A DNA stretch of 64,000 nt. Source: CAYRVX01 sp964427875 (lineage in GTDB: Bacteria > Planctomycetota > Phycisphaerae > SM23-33). Below the pieces are notes generated by a model. It was not told the origin of the DNA, did not search any database, and saw nothing but the letters and a program-made list of their open reading frames with translations. Where the stretch lies: positions 11,867-75,866 of the forward strand of contig CAYRVX010000019.1 in NCBI GenBank assembly GCA_964427875.1, written 5' to 3'. Shown in pieces: positions 46,747 to 57,217 of this stretch (positions are counted from its first letter, which is position 1; each line of letters begins with the position of its first letter). Made by a program: the position numbers and the translations under genes.

Positions 46747-49218
46747 TCACGGCAAGCGCCAGATCTGGATGCGGTTGTTGCCGGCGTCGACGACGTAGGC
46801 GTTGTTCTCGGGCCCCACGGCGACGCCCCAGGGGTAGGCGAGCCGGCCGATCTGTCGCCCCGGGCCGCCGTAGACGGCCAGCGACTTGCCCTCCGGCGAG
46901 AGCACCTGGATGCGGTTGTTGCCGTACTCGCAGACGACGAGGTCGCCGCTCGGCCGCAGGGCCAGGTCGTAGGGGTAGCGCAGCCGGCCCGGCTCGCCGC
47001 CGATCGAGCCGATATACCGCTGCAACCGGCCGTGCAGGTCGTAGACGGCGATGCGGTGATTGCACGCGTCGGCCACGTACAGGCGCTTCCGCCCGGCGTC
47101 CACCTTGACCGCGCTGGGGCGGGCGAACTGCCCGTCTCCGGAGCCGAATGCCCCGAAGCTCCGCAGGAACTTCCCCTCGGCCGTGTAGATGCTCACGCGG
47201 TCGTTGCCGCCGTATTCGCTGACGAAGATGCGCCCGCTGCCGTCGCGCCGGAAGGCCACGTCCGTCGGAAAGATGAACTGCCCGTCGCCCTGACCGTAAC
47301 CGCCGAACTGCCGCAGGAGCTCACCGGCCGGGCTGTAGACCATCACGCGATGGTAGTGCGTGTCGGCCGCGTACAGGCTGCCATCCGGGGCGATGCTGAA
47401 CCCCGTGGGCTTGCCCGTCTTGATCTCCGGCATGGCGAAGCCGCCAAGATGCTTGCCCCGCCTGTCAAGGTGCTGGAAGCGCCCCGTCTTGTCGACCACC
47501 CAGAGGGTGCCGTCGCGGGCAATGTCGATCGCCCGCGGGTAGACGAACTCGCCGGGGCCGCGCCCCGTCTTGCCGAATGCGGCGACGACCTTGGGCTCAC
47601 CCGGCTTGCGCCCGGTGCACCCGACGGCCGTGGTTGCCGCCAGGACGGCGAGCAGTATCGTCAGCCCGCCGCCGGGCAGGCGGCGGATCAGCCGCCGCGC
47701 GCCCATCGCCGCGGCGGCGAGCACGGCATAGGCGACGACGAGCATGAGACAGACGGCGATCACCTGCTGGTCGCGGGCGTAGTGCATCTGGTTGAGCAGC
47801 GTCTGAGCGAAGTCCGGCCCGCCGGGCGGCAGGAGGATGGCCGTCGCCTGAAGCTCGATCAGCCCCAGCGCCGTCAGCAGGGCCAGTGTCGCAACGGGAA
47901 GCTGCCAGATGATCGGCAGGTGGACGTGCCACCACGTGCCCGACCACGTGGCCCCGTCGGTGGCGGCCAGCTCGGAGAGGCGTCGGCTGCGGGCCTCGGC
48001 GCCGAACCGCAGGAGGATCAGGGCCAGCCCTGCGAAACGGGCCGTCAGCCCCGCCGAGACGGAGTACCAGCCCTCCTGGAAGGGCGTCGTTGCCCGCAGC
48101 AGGCCCTGGAGGTGCACCAGCGAGGCGGCGATCAGGCCGCCCGGCAGCAGCGCTGCCAGCAGGATCGTCGGATGGACCACGCAGGTCAGCGCCCGGCCGA
48201 GCCGGCCGAAGGCCCCCAGCGCCAGCGCTCCGGCGGCGACGATCATCGCCGCGACAGCCGCCGCGCCGGCCGTGAGAAGCGAAAGGCCCAGCTTGCCATG
48301 ATACGTGTCGTATGCCTTGGCGAACGACTGCGCGTCTCTGACGGAGGCGCCCAGCAGGGCGATCGGCACGACGATGGTCAGCACCAGCAGGGCCGCGAAG
48401 ACACACCAGTACGCCGCGGGTCTTCGCGGGGGCGCGGGCTCGGCGACGGGCGGCCGGGTGGCCCAGTCGGCCGAGCGCCTCCACAGCGCAACCGCCACGA
48501 CGGCTGCGGGCACCGCCGCCGGCCAGGCCGCACGCGCGACGTGACCCACAGAGCCCGTCTCCTCGTACAGGTCCCACAGCAGCGTGCCGAAGGTCTCGAT
48601 GCCCGCCAGATGAAACGCGGCGAACTCGCTGAGTGCCAGGACGAAGCACACGCCGAATGCCAACAGCACAGCCGGCCCCAGCAGCGGGAGCGTTACGAAC
48701 GCCAGGCGCTTGAGGCCGCCTGCGTCGAGGGCGGCGCTGCGCTGCACGTCGCGATCCATCGCCCGCCAGCCGAAGCCGATCAGCAGCGCCGCCAGCGGCC
48801 AGTAGCCCAGGACGACGGCCATCGAGCTGGTGACGGCCGCGGCTGCGGTCGCCAGCTCCGCCCGGCTGGAAAGGAAGTCGCCCAGAGGCGTCATGGGGCT
48901 GCGGACCAGGTCCCAGGCGTACAGCAGCAGGTATCGCGGCAGCAGCAGGGGCACCAGACAGGCGATCAGCACGGCGTTCCTTCCGCGTCTGGCCGTGCCG
49001 AGCAGCCGCCCGGGCATGTAGCCCAGAAACACGCTCCCCGCGGCCAGTGCGGCCGCGATTCCGAACGATCTGGCGGTTACCGCGACGGGCACAGAGCTAC
49101 CGGCGGCTTCGTCCGGGGCGGGGGCGCCGTAGAGATAGATCAGCGGCAGGGCGATGAGCCCGGCCCACAACGTCAGGCCCGCTGTCACCAACGCGACTCT
49201 CGCGGAGACGCGGGGCAT
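46747..49218 (-). CDS. Iron-type ABC permease fused to an NHL-repeat lipoprotein domain
   Basis: 823 residues in one frame. Residues about 8-500 are a double BPD-type permease like FbpB/SfuB, with about 12 membrane spans and the inner-membrane EAA-like loops SAALDAGGLKRLAFVTLPLL and ELAATDGATWSGTWWHVHLP. From Met505 follows what looks like a complete lipoprotein signal (MGARRLIRRLPGGGLTILLA, then VLAATTAVGC with Cys534). Residues about 545-823 are an NHL beta-propeller, six similar units such as FIFPTDVAFRRDGSGRIFVS and LAYPWGVAVGPENNAYVVDA. No ribosome site precedes Met505. The start shares TGATG with the binding-protein gene. Confidence 0.78.
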   Translation of the reverse strand: MPRVSARVALVTAGLTLWAGLIALPLIYLYGAPAPDEAAGSSVPVAVTARSFGIAAALAAGSVFLGYMPGRLLGTARRGRNAVLIACLVPLLLPRYLLLYAWDLVRSPMTPLGDFLSSRAELATAAAAVTSSMAVVLGYWPLAALLIGFGWRAMDRDVQRSAALDAGGLKRLAFVTLPLLGPAVLLAFGVCFVLALSEFAAFHLAGIETFGTLLWDLYEETGSVGHVARAAWPAAVPAAVVAVALWRRSADWATRPPVAEPAPPRRPAAYWCVFAALLVLTIVVPIALLGASVRDAQSFAKAYDTYHGKLGLSLLTAGAAAVAAMIVAAGALALGAFGRLGRALTCVVHPTILLAALLPGGLIAASLVHLQGLLRATTPFQEGWYSVSAGLTARFAGLALILLRFGAEARSRRLSELAATDGATWSGTWWHVHLPIIWQLPVATLALLTALGLIELQATAILLPPGGPDFAQTLLNQMHYARDQQVIAVCLMLVVAYAVLAAAAMGARRLIRRLPGGGLTILLAVLAATTAVGCTGRKPGEPKVVAAFGKTGRGPGEFVYPRAIDIARDGTLWVVDKTGRFQHLDRRGKHLGGFAMPEIKTGKPTGFSIAPDGSLYAADTHYHRVMVYSPAGELLRQFGGYGQGDGQFIFPTDVAFRRDGSGRIFVSEYGGNDRVSIYTAEGKFLRSFGAFGSGDGQFARPSAVKVDAGRKRLYVADACNHRIAVYDLHGRLQRYIGSIGGEPGRLRYPYDLALRPSGDLVVCEYGNNRIQVLSPEGKSLAVYGGPGRQIGRLAYPWGVAVGPENNAYVVDAGNNRIQIWRLP

Positions 49219-50270
49219 CAGGGGAAGATCTCCTTGACCGCGGCCATCGCTGCCGGCATCCGGCCGGCCACCTCGGCGTAGTCCACCTTCAGGGCCCCGG
49301 GGATGGCATATGCGGGGAACTGCTTCGCCAGGTGCGGGCGGATGGGCGTGTTGTGCGACTCGCTGCGGGCCAGGTCCATCTCCACCTTCTCGCTCAGCAG
49401 GAAGGCCAGGAGCCTCTTCGCGTTGGCCGGGTTGGGGCCGCCGGCTATGAGGGCGGCGGTGTTCGGGATCGCCAACGTGCCCTTGCCGCCCTGATCCAGC
49501 GGGTTCATCTGGATCGGCCATTTGTTCCGCTGGGCGACGTAGACGTCGTCGGTGTCGGTCAGGCACACGTCGGCCTGGCCCTGGGCGACCATGCGGACGG
49601 CCGTGCTGTTGCCCTGAACGAAGCGCACGCCGTTGGCCTTCAGGCCCCGGAGGATCTCCCTCGCCCGCTTGGGGCCGTAGTGGACGAACCAGCTCGCCAC
49701 GTCGCCGCGCGTCGTGCCGAACTGGGGACGGGCCATCACGATCCGGCCCTTCCATTTCGCGTCGAGCAGGTCCTCGAGCTTCCGCGGCGCCTCGTTGGCG
49801 CCCACGCGGCGCGTGTCGTAAGCGATCACCCTCGCCCGCAGGGCGAATGCGTGCCAGCGGCCGTTCGGGTCGGCGAACTGCTCCGGCCAGCCCTTTGCCT
49901 CCGGCCCGTCGTACGGCGCGAGGATGCCCTCATCGCCCAGGCGGATGGTCTGGAAGATCTCGCTGGACCAGAAGACGTCGGCGGCGGGGCTGCCGGCCTG
50001 GGCGCGAAGGCGCATGACCAGGCCGGTCGTCTTCCGCGCCTCCTCGTCAAAACGCACGCGGACGCGAATTCCCGTCTGCTCTTCGAAGTCCCTGACAATG
50101 CCCGTGGCGAAGTCCTGATCCACGGAGCAGTACAGGACGACCTCCCCGGCGGCCCGCTCTCGGTCACATCGGCAGGAAGGCAGCATGGCGGCGATCGCGG
50201 CCGCGCACGCGCAGAGAAAGGACCCGGAGAGGATTCGGCCGGCTTTCTTGAAGGGCGCTGGCCTTGGCAT
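49218..50270 (-). CDS. Iron-type ABC transporter substrate-binding lipoprotein
   Basis: 350 residues of the FbpA/FutA class. A lipoprotein signal ends at LPSC (Cys33). The mature protein begins GEVVLYCSVDQDFATGIV and shows the FbpA pattern: PAADVFWSSEIFQTIRLGDE, KLEDLLDAKWKGRIVMARPQ, GTTRGDVASWFVHYGPKRA, QGQADVCLTDTDDV and LLAFLLSEKVE. Periplasmic capture of ferric iron or another small ligand is likely; the tyrosine ligands are not clear enough to call iron for certain. It is coupled to the permease gene, but no ATP-binding subunit is encoded nearby. Confidence 0.82.
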   Translation of the reverse strand: MPRPAPFKKAGRILSGSFLCACAAAIAAMLPSCRCDRERAAGEVVLYCSVDQDFATGIVRDFEEQTGIRVRVRFDEEARKTTGLVMRLRAQAGSPAADVFWSSEIFQTIRLGDEGILAPYDGPEAKGWPEQFADPNGRWHAFALRARVIAYDTRRVGANEAPRKLEDLLDAKWKGRIVMARPQFGTTRGDVASWFVHYGPKRAREILRGLKANGVRFVQGNSTAVRMVAQGQADVCLTDTDDVYVAQRNKWPIQMNPLDQGGKGTLAIPNTAALIAGGPNPANAKRLLAFLLSEKVEMDLARSESHNTPIRPHLAKQFPAYAIPGALKVDYAEVAGRMPAAMAAVKEIFP

Positions 50271-50291
50271 GTTGGTATCTGTCGATGGCCG

Positions 50292-52001
50292 CTACGGCTG
50301 ATTGGCGTCGCGGCGGAAGGTCTTGTCGAACCCGCCGAAGTAGCTCTTGACGGCGCCCTCGTACTTGCGGGGGATCTTGTTGTCGCGGATGGCCTCTGCG
50401 GCGGCGTCCTTGGCGGCGCGGGTGACCTCGGTGAGCTTGCGTTTGCTTACGCCCTTTGCCTGCGGGCCCTTGGAGAGCCAACTGGCGATGATCTCCTGGT
50501 CGCCTGTGGGCTTGTTCTTCACGCCGGTCTTCTCGGCGCCCGTCTCGTGCGCCTCGCCGATGGGGCGCCGGCCCCACGCCCGGCCGGGCCCTCCGCCTCC
50601 GGCGCCTCGTCCGAACTTGTCGGAGTTGCCCTCCTTCCAGATGACGCTGTTGGGGTCGCCGAGCTCCCCGTCCCACGCTTCCTCGCCGAGCAGGGCGACG
50701 GCCCGGTCGATCTCCTTCAGGGCCTCTTCCAGGCCGGCCCGCTCCAGCGCCTTGCCTTCGAGTCCCTCGAGGCCTTCGATGAGCCCGACCAGCCCGTCCG
50801 GCAGCAACTCGCCCTGCTCGCCGAGGCACTCGGCCAGGGACTTGCTCATGCCGCTGCACTTGCCGCAGGCCTGGCGGGCGGCCTTGAGCTTCTTCATCAG
50901 CTCGTCGATCTGCTTGTCCGTCATGCCGCGCTTCTTCAGCTCCTCCCGCAGCTCCTGGTCGCTCATGCCGGCGAGCTTCTTTGCCGTCTGGGCGTCCATG
51001 CCCTGCTGGCGGAGGGCGTTTTCGGACTGCCGCTGCTGATTGCCGAGCTTGGCGAGCTGCTCGGCGAGGTCCTTGATCTGCTTGGCGAGGGCCTTCTTCT
51101 GCTCGTCAGTGAGCTTGTCGTCGTTGAGCTTCTGCATGAGGTCCTGGAGCATCTTGGCCGCGGCGGCGAAATCGCCGTTGGCCAGCGCGCGGTTCAGATC
51201 GTTGTTCAGCGCGTCCGGGCTGCTGTGCAGGTGCTTGAGCATCTTGCCCAGCTCATCGAGCGCCCGAACCTGCTCGGACTGCTCCATTTCCTTGAGCTTG
51301 TCGGCCAGGCTTCCCAGCTTCCGGATGGCCTCGCGGCGGATGTCGGCGGGGTCCAGGCCCTTGGTCAGTTCGCCGAGGTCGGCCAGGTCCCCGGCGAGCT
51401 GCCTGCTCTGGACCTGCTCGACGGCGGTCTTGACCTTGCTCGTGACCTCCTTGACCTCGACCTTCGCCTCCTTGAGCTCGGCGGCCAGGCGGTTGGCTTG
51501 CTTCTGCCGGGCCATGTAGCCCAGCACGTCCATCTCCGGCATGAAGGCGAAGACGCCGGCCGCGATCAGCCAGGCGGCGACGGTCGCGACCCAATGGCCC
51601 GACGGGCGGACGGGGAAGCGCCCCTTGACGTTGAGCCTCTCGGCGGCCTGATGGGCCTCGCGAGTGGCGGCGACGGCGAACGGGTCCTCGCTCGAGGCCA
51701 GCACCAGCGTCGTGCTGAAGCGCTCGCGGAAGGCCAGCCGGCGGTCGACCAGCACGGCCACTTGCATCTTTCCGGGCAGCCTCAGCCAGAGAAGAGCGGC
51801 GATCAGGACGGACCCCGCGCCGGCCAGCGCGGCGGCAGTCCACAGGTTGACGACCGTGATGGAAAACAGGCGCTCGCTCAGGAGCGCCGCAGCCGCCACG
51901 GCGCCGGCGATCGCCAGGACCACGGCGGCGTGGGTCAGCAGGACGTTCAGGCCGCAGCGCAGCCGAATCGCACGCAGCTTCCTCTCCAGGACCTGTGCCA
52001 T
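50292..52001 (-). CDS. Membrane-anchored coiled-coil protein, function unknown
   Basis: 569 residues from ATG 52001 (AAAGG seven bases upstream). Three membrane spans come first (about 20-42, 50-72 and 140-160), resembling the N-terminus of DUF4175-type proteins. Residues about 175-440 form a long charged coiled coil rich in Lys, Glu, Leu and Gln (ANRLAAELKEAKVEVKEVTS to LMKKLKAARQACGKCSGM). The C-terminus is Gly-rich (GRGAGGGGPGRAWGRRP), then basic. Similar proteins accompany MoxR/VWA clusters in planctomycetes, but here it is 5 kb away. It ends 21 bases before the binding-protein gene and may be co-transcribed. Confidence 0.7.
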   Translation of the reverse strand: MAQVLERKLRAIRLRCGLNVLLTHAAVVLAIAGAVAAAALLSERLFSITVVNLWTAAALAGAGSVLIAALLWLRLPGKMQVAVLVDRRLAFRERFSTTLVLASSEDPFAVAATREAHQAAERLNVKGRFPVRPSGHWVATVAAWLIAAGVFAFMPEMDVLGYMARQKQANRLAAELKEAKVEVKEVTSKVKTAVEQVQSRQLAGDLADLGELTKGLDPADIRREAIRKLGSLADKLKEMEQSEQVRALDELGKMLKHLHSSPDALNNDLNRALANGDFAAAAKMLQDLMQKLNDDKLTDEQKKALAKQIKDLAEQLAKLGNQQRQSENALRQQGMDAQTAKKLAGMSDQELREELKKRGMTDKQIDELMKKLKAARQACGKCSGMSKSLAECLGEQGELLPDGLVGLIEGLEGLEGKALERAGLEEALKEIDRAVALLGEEAWDGELGDPNSVIWKEGNSDKFGRGAGGGGPGRAWGRRPIGEAHETGAEKTGVKNKPTGDQEIIASWLSKGPQAKGVSKRKLTEVTRAAKDAAAEAIRDNKIPRKYEGAVKSYFGGFDKTFRRDANQP

Positions 52002-52207
52002 GACCGGGCCTTTCAACAGACCAATGACCATCCCTATTGTCGGCGAAACGCCCCGGGCGTACAAGGCCAAAACGCACCCGGCCGCGCCCGCTCGAGCCGC
52101 ACGCCTTCCGCATACTATTACCGACAGACACGAAGTCGGGTTTGTTCCCGGTTTATTTCAATCTCTGCCCGCCCGCCAAGAAGCGATCGGGATTGCCCCG
52201 TCAGCCG

Positions 52208-52237
52208 TTTGCAGCGGAAGGGCCTTTGTGGTAGTAT
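52208..52237 (+). promoter_or_regulatory. Predicted nfnAB promoter
   Basis: TTTGCA (52208-52213), 18 bases, TAGTAT (52232-52237). About 50 bases lie between it and the nfnA ATG. Confidence 0.35.
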
Positions 52238-52294
52238 CCCGACTTTTGCTGCACGCGCCGTCTCGGGAGGCCCACGCGGCACGAGGAATTGCGG

Positions 52295-53140
52295 ATGTTT
52301 GAGGTCATCGGCAACGAGGAAATCGCCCCGGAGGTCCACCGGCTCATCGTGCGCGCGCCGCGCGTGGCGGCGGCGCGGCGGCCGGGGCAATTCGTCATTG
52401 TCCGCCACGAGGAAGGCGACGAGCGAATCCCGCTGACCATCGCCGACGCCGACGCCGACGAGGGCACGATCACGCTGATCGTCCAGGCCGTCGGCGAGGG
52501 CACGAGGGGCATCGTCGCCACGCCGGCCGGCGGGGCCATTCGCGACGTGGCCGGGCCGCTCGGCAGGGCGACCGAGATCGAGACCTGGGGCAGGGTCGTC
52601 TGCGTCGGCGGCGGCGTGGGCACGGCCGTGCTGTTCCCGCTGGCCAGGGCCCTCGCAGAGGCCGGAAACGAAGTCGTCACCCTCATCGGCGGAAGGAGCG
52701 CCCCGCAGGTCATCCTGCGGGACGAGCTGGCCGCCTTCAGCAGCGAGATACACTTCACGACGGAGGACGGCTCGCTGGGCACGAAGGGATTCGTCACGAA
52801 GGTGCTCGAGGAGATCCTCCGCGACGAGGCCCGCCGGCCGCACGCGGTCTATGCCGTCGGGCCCGTGCCCATGATGAAGGCCGTCGTCGCCCTGACCAAG
52901 CCCGCCGGCGTCAAGACGGTCGTCAGCCTCAATCCCATCATGGTCGACGGGACGGGCATGTGCGGCGGGTGCCGCGTCACCGTCGGCGGCGAGATCAAGT
53001 TCGCCTGCGTCGACGGGCCCGAATTCGACGGGCACCTGGTCGACTTCGACGAGCTCGCCAGCCGGCAAAGGACCTACGAGGAGGCCGAGTGCCGCATGCG
53101 GGCGGCATCGCCGAAGCCCAACAGCGGGGACGCCAAATGA
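52295..53140 (+). CDS. nfnA: NADH-dependent ferredoxin:NADP+ oxidoreductase, small subunit
   Basis: 281 residues. An N-terminal FAD-binding ferredoxin-reductase domain (RRPGQFVIVRHEEGDERIPL), an NAD-binding domain (VVCVGGGVGTAVLFPLARAL) and a C-terminal [2Fe-2S] site DGTGMCGGCRVTV with KFACVDGPEFDG (Cys223, Cys226, Cys238, with Asp218 as the likely fourth ligand, as in Thermotoga NfnA). With NfnB it reversibly couples NADH, ferredoxin and NADPH by flavin-based electron bifurcation. ATG 52295 has GAGG eight bases upstream; it overlaps nfnB by ATGA. Confidence 0.9.
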   Translation: MFEVIGNEEIAPEVHRLIVRAPRVAAARRPGQFVIVRHEEGDERIPLTIADADADEGTITLIVQAVGEGTRGIVATPAGGAIRDVAGPLGRATEIETWGRVVCVGGGVGTAVLFPLARALAEAGNEVVTLIGGRSAPQVILRDELAAFSSEIHFTTEDGSLGTKGFVTKVLEEILRDEARRPHAVYAVGPVPMMKAVVALTKPAGVKTVVSLNPIMVDGTGMCGGCRVTVGGEIKFACVDGPEFDGHLVDFDELASRQRTYEEAECRMRAASPKPNSGDAK

Positions 53141-54549
53141 GCGGCCGGGAACTCACAGCCAAGGAGCGGATGGCCATCGAGCGGACGAAGATGCCGGAAC
53201 AGCCCCCGGCCGAGCGGGCCGAAAACTTCTCGGAGGTGAACCTCGGGCTCGCCGAGGCCGCCGCCGTGCAAGAGGCCAACCGCTGCCTCCAGTGCGAGAA
53301 ACGCCCGTGCGTTGAGGGCTGTCCCGTGGCGGTGCGGATTCCCGAGTTCCTCGAGAAGGTTGCCGCCGGAGACTTCGCCGCCGCCGCGGAGATCCTCCAG
53401 GCCGATAACGCCCTGCCCGCCACCACCGGACGAGTCTGCCCCCAGGAGACCCAGTGCGAGGCCGTCTGCGTCCGTGGAAAGAAAGGCGACCCCGTTGCGA
53501 TCGGCTGGCTCGAGCGGTTCATTGCCGATTGGGCCGCCGAGAGCGGCTCCGCGCCTGTCGCGCCTGCCGAGAAGACCGGCCTGAAGGTCGCCGTAGTCGG
53601 CTCCGGCCCCGGCGGGCTCAGCGCGGCCGGGCAGCTCGCGCAACTGGGCCATGAGGTCCGCATCTTCGAGGCGCTGCACGCGCCCGGCGGCGTGCTGCGG
53701 TACGGCATCCCCGAGTTCCGCCTGCCGAAGGCCATCGTCGACCGGGAAATCGCCAACCTCGAGGCCCTCGGCGTCGAGGTCGAGTGCAACGTCATCGTCG
53801 GCAAGACCATCACCGTCCAGCAGATCATGGAGGAGTACGACGCCTGCTTCATCGCCAACGGCGCCGGGCTGCCCATGTTCCTCAACGTGCCCGGGGAGAA
53901 CTTCAAGGGCGTCTATTCCGCCAACGAGTACCTCACCCGCGTGAATCTCATGGGCGCATACCGCCCGGACAGCGCCACGCCCGTGGTGCGAGGCGGGGCG
54001 GTGTCGGTCGTCTTCGGCGGGGGCAATACGGCCATGGACGCCGTGCGGACCTCGAAGCGGCTCGGCGCTGCCCGGGCGGTGCTCGCCTACCGCCGCAGCC
54101 GCGCCGAAATGCCCGCCCGGATCGAGGAGGTCCACCACGCCGAGCAGGAGGGCATCGAGCTCATGTTCCTCGTCAGCCCGACCGAGGTCCTCGGCGGCGA
54201 TGACGGGTGGGTCCGCGGCGTGAGGCTCCGGCGGATGGAGCTCGGCGAGCCGGACGATTCCGGCCGGCGGCGACCGATACCGATTGAGGGCAGCGAGTTC
54301 GAGCTGCCCGCCGACGTCGTCGTCGTGGCCATCGGCACGCGGGCCAACCCGCTGCTGACCTCGACCTGCCCCGAGCTGAGACTCAACAAATGGGGCAACA
54401 TCGAGGTGGACGAGAACCAGATGACCAGCATCCCCGGCGTCTTTGCCGGCGGCGACATCGTCCGCGGCGGGGCCACCGTCATCCTGGCCATGGGCGACGG
54501 AAAACGAGCGGCCATGGCCATCGACGGGTACCTCAAAGAGAAAGGCTGA
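53137..54549 (+). CDS. nfnB: NADH-dependent ferredoxin:NADP+ oxidoreductase, large subunit (GltD/SudA-like)
   Basis: 470 residues. The N-terminus carries iron-sulfur cysteines (CLQCEKRPCVEGCP, Cys50-Cys62, and CPQETQCEAVC, Cys101-Cys111). Two dinucleotide folds follow: FAD (VVGSGPGGLSAAGQLAQLGH, about 153-172) and NADPH (VSVVFGGGNTAMDAVR, about 289-304). The end PGVFAGGDIVRGGATVILAM is typical of the GltD family. It could be called glutamate synthase small subunit, but the adjacent NfnA-like gene and the absence of a large GltB make NfnB the better call. Confidence 0.9.
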   Translation: MSGRELTAKERMAIERTKMPEQPPAERAENFSEVNLGLAEAAAVQEANRCLQCEKRPCVEGCPVAVRIPEFLEKVAAGDFAAAAEILQADNALPATTGRVCPQETQCEAVCVRGKKGDPVAIGWLERFIADWAAESGSAPVAPAEKTGLKVAVVGSGPGGLSAAGQLAQLGHEVRIFEALHAPGGVLRYGIPEFRLPKAIVDREIANLEALGVEVECNVIVGKTITVQQIMEEYDACFIANGAGLPMFLNVPGENFKGVYSANEYLTRVNLMGAYRPDSATPVVRGGAVSVVFGGGNTAMDAVRTSKRLGAARAVLAYRRSRAEMPARIEEVHHAEQEGIELMFLVSPTEVLGGDDGWVRGVRLRRMELGEPDDSGRRRPIPIEGSEFELPADVVVVAIGTRANPLLTSTCPELRLNKWGNIEVDENQMTSIPGVFAGGDIVRGGATVILAMGDGKRAAMAIDGYLKEKG

Positions 54550-54626
54550 CAGGCCCACCAGTGCCGGCCGCGACCTCGCACGGCATCCAGCAAGTTCGGC
54601 CGTCTGCCGGAAAGCTCCTTACAGGC

Positions 54627-54655
54627 TTGTTGTCCGGCATAGTAAATCCTACAAT
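54627..54655 (+). promoter_or_regulatory. Predicted promoter of the NifA-like gene
   Basis: TTGTTG (54627-54632), 17 bases, TACAAT (54650-54655), about 45 bases upstream of the start. Confidence 0.45.
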
Positions 54656-54700
54656 TCTGTCGTAGGACTCGCAGGGCACTGTTTGCAGGGAGCGCTTCGC

Positions 54701-56257
<1,557 letters not shown>

Positions 56258-56442
56258 GGCCGGCCGTTGATTGTCCACTTTCTCGCTCCGGCGGCCGCCC
56301 GGAGCTGATGGCCGGTGCCCGGCGGCTCGTCTAAGGCGGGGGCGCCGCGCCCGGGCGCGTCGGGGCTTTGCGGAGCGGTGGCTCGCCCCCCTGCGGTCCC
56401 GGCGGGCAGGAGGGATCCCTCTCGCCGATCACTACCACTACG

Positions 56443-56490
56443 GCATGGTTCAAACGCTGTTACCTGCGTTTGAACCATGCCAGTTTTTTT
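56443..56490 (+). terminator. Strong intrinsic terminator
   Basis: Perfect 15-bp arms, GCATGGTTCAAACGC (56443-56457) and GCGTTTGAACCATGC (56466-56480), an 8-base loop and a T7 run (56484-56490). It lies 186 bases past the NifA-like gene and should end its transcript. Confidence 0.75.
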
Positions 56491-56831
56491 GTAATCTGCC
56501 GATTTTCGTTGTGCAAAAGGGCCTGCGAGATGTATATGCCTGCTAAGGGGGGATCATCATTACAAGGAAAGGTAGGGCGGTCGATTAAACAAAAAATGCG
56601 AAACAAACCCAAACCCGGATTATTCACCACAGAGAGCACAGAGAACACAGAGATTATGATTTCACAAGTGGTTACGACAGAAACGCTCGGGGCCATGAGA
56701 GAACGCTCTGCCTGTTGCGCATTGGCAGTCGTCGCTGAGTGCGTTATTGGTAAAGCATCCTATTTAAATACCTTACCCGGCTCCGTGACCCCTGTGAGAC
56801 CCCTGTGCTTCCGAATGATCCGGGATAAGTC

Positions 56832-56854
56832 TTTTTACGAAACAAAGCCATTTT
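56832..56854. repeat. Dispersed intergenic repeat, copy 2
   Basis: Matches 4810-4832 at 22 of 23 bases; see that entry. It lies in the AT-richer part of the repeat block. Confidence 0.45.
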
Positions 56855-57217
56855 TCCGAGAATCTAATATATACACCTATAATATAACGACTTATGTAGG
56901 ACAGTCTTGAGTTTTGCCAGGTGGCAACGTTTGAGCCATCTGTAGCCGGCATCCTGCTCTGCTCTGCATGGCGCTTACTACTCTGCGAAGCGGCGCTTCG
57001 CTGCGAAGCACGAGTCGCGGAGCAGGGCCGGCTACCGGCTACGTTGGTCTCGTGGCGAAGGGTCCGTCACCGGCGAGTCGACTGTAACCAAACACAGGAT
57101 CCTGCTGAACCAGGCCTCATTAAGCATTCGTCATCGACGAGCCCTTGTTCCCCCCGCCCCGCCGGGTTATCCTGAGCGCTCGCCCGATCGTTCGTTCTTA
57201 CGGGCAGAGGGGCAGCG

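Larger units (their letters stand above)
56443..57116. repeat. Second block with purB-block-like ends
   Basis: The left part (56456-56481) matches the reverse complement of 388-413 at 21 of 26 positions. The right end (57081-57116) shares with 659-694 the layout ACTGT(T/A)AC, 17 bases, TGAACCAGGCC, with identical total length of 36 bases. The interior differs from the purB-side block in sequence and length (674 against 307 bases). Confidence 0.45.
56258..57217. other. 960-base noncoding block, AT-richer, full of repeats
   Basis: No credible gene. The middle part (about 56480-56930) is clearly richer in A and T than the rest of the window. It contains the terminator at 56443-56490, a triplicated 9-mer within ATTCACCACAGAGAGCACAG and onward (56622-56652), the 23-base dispersed repeat (56832-56854), and a right-hand end related to the element next to purB (57081-57116). 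The short GCGAAG/CTTCGC palindromes at about 56980-57025 resemble REP units. Confidence 0.6.

Noticed and set aside
46711..52436. Long plus-strand open frames (over 850 and 1,000 codons) opposite the ABC and coiled-coil genes
   Set aside because: They are antisense shadows: low-complexity, no domains, no ribosome sites, and the minus-strand genes are clearly real.
53137..54549. Glutamate synthase small subunit (GltD)
   Set aside because: No GltB is present, and the gene is coupled to an NfnA-like gene with the Asp/Cys [2Fe-2S] signature.
56368..56910. A 180-codon open frame through the repeat block (containing TTESTENTE and FYETKPF)
   Set aside because: These strings come from dispersed nucleotide repeats that appear in unrelated intergenic places; no ribosome site or domain.
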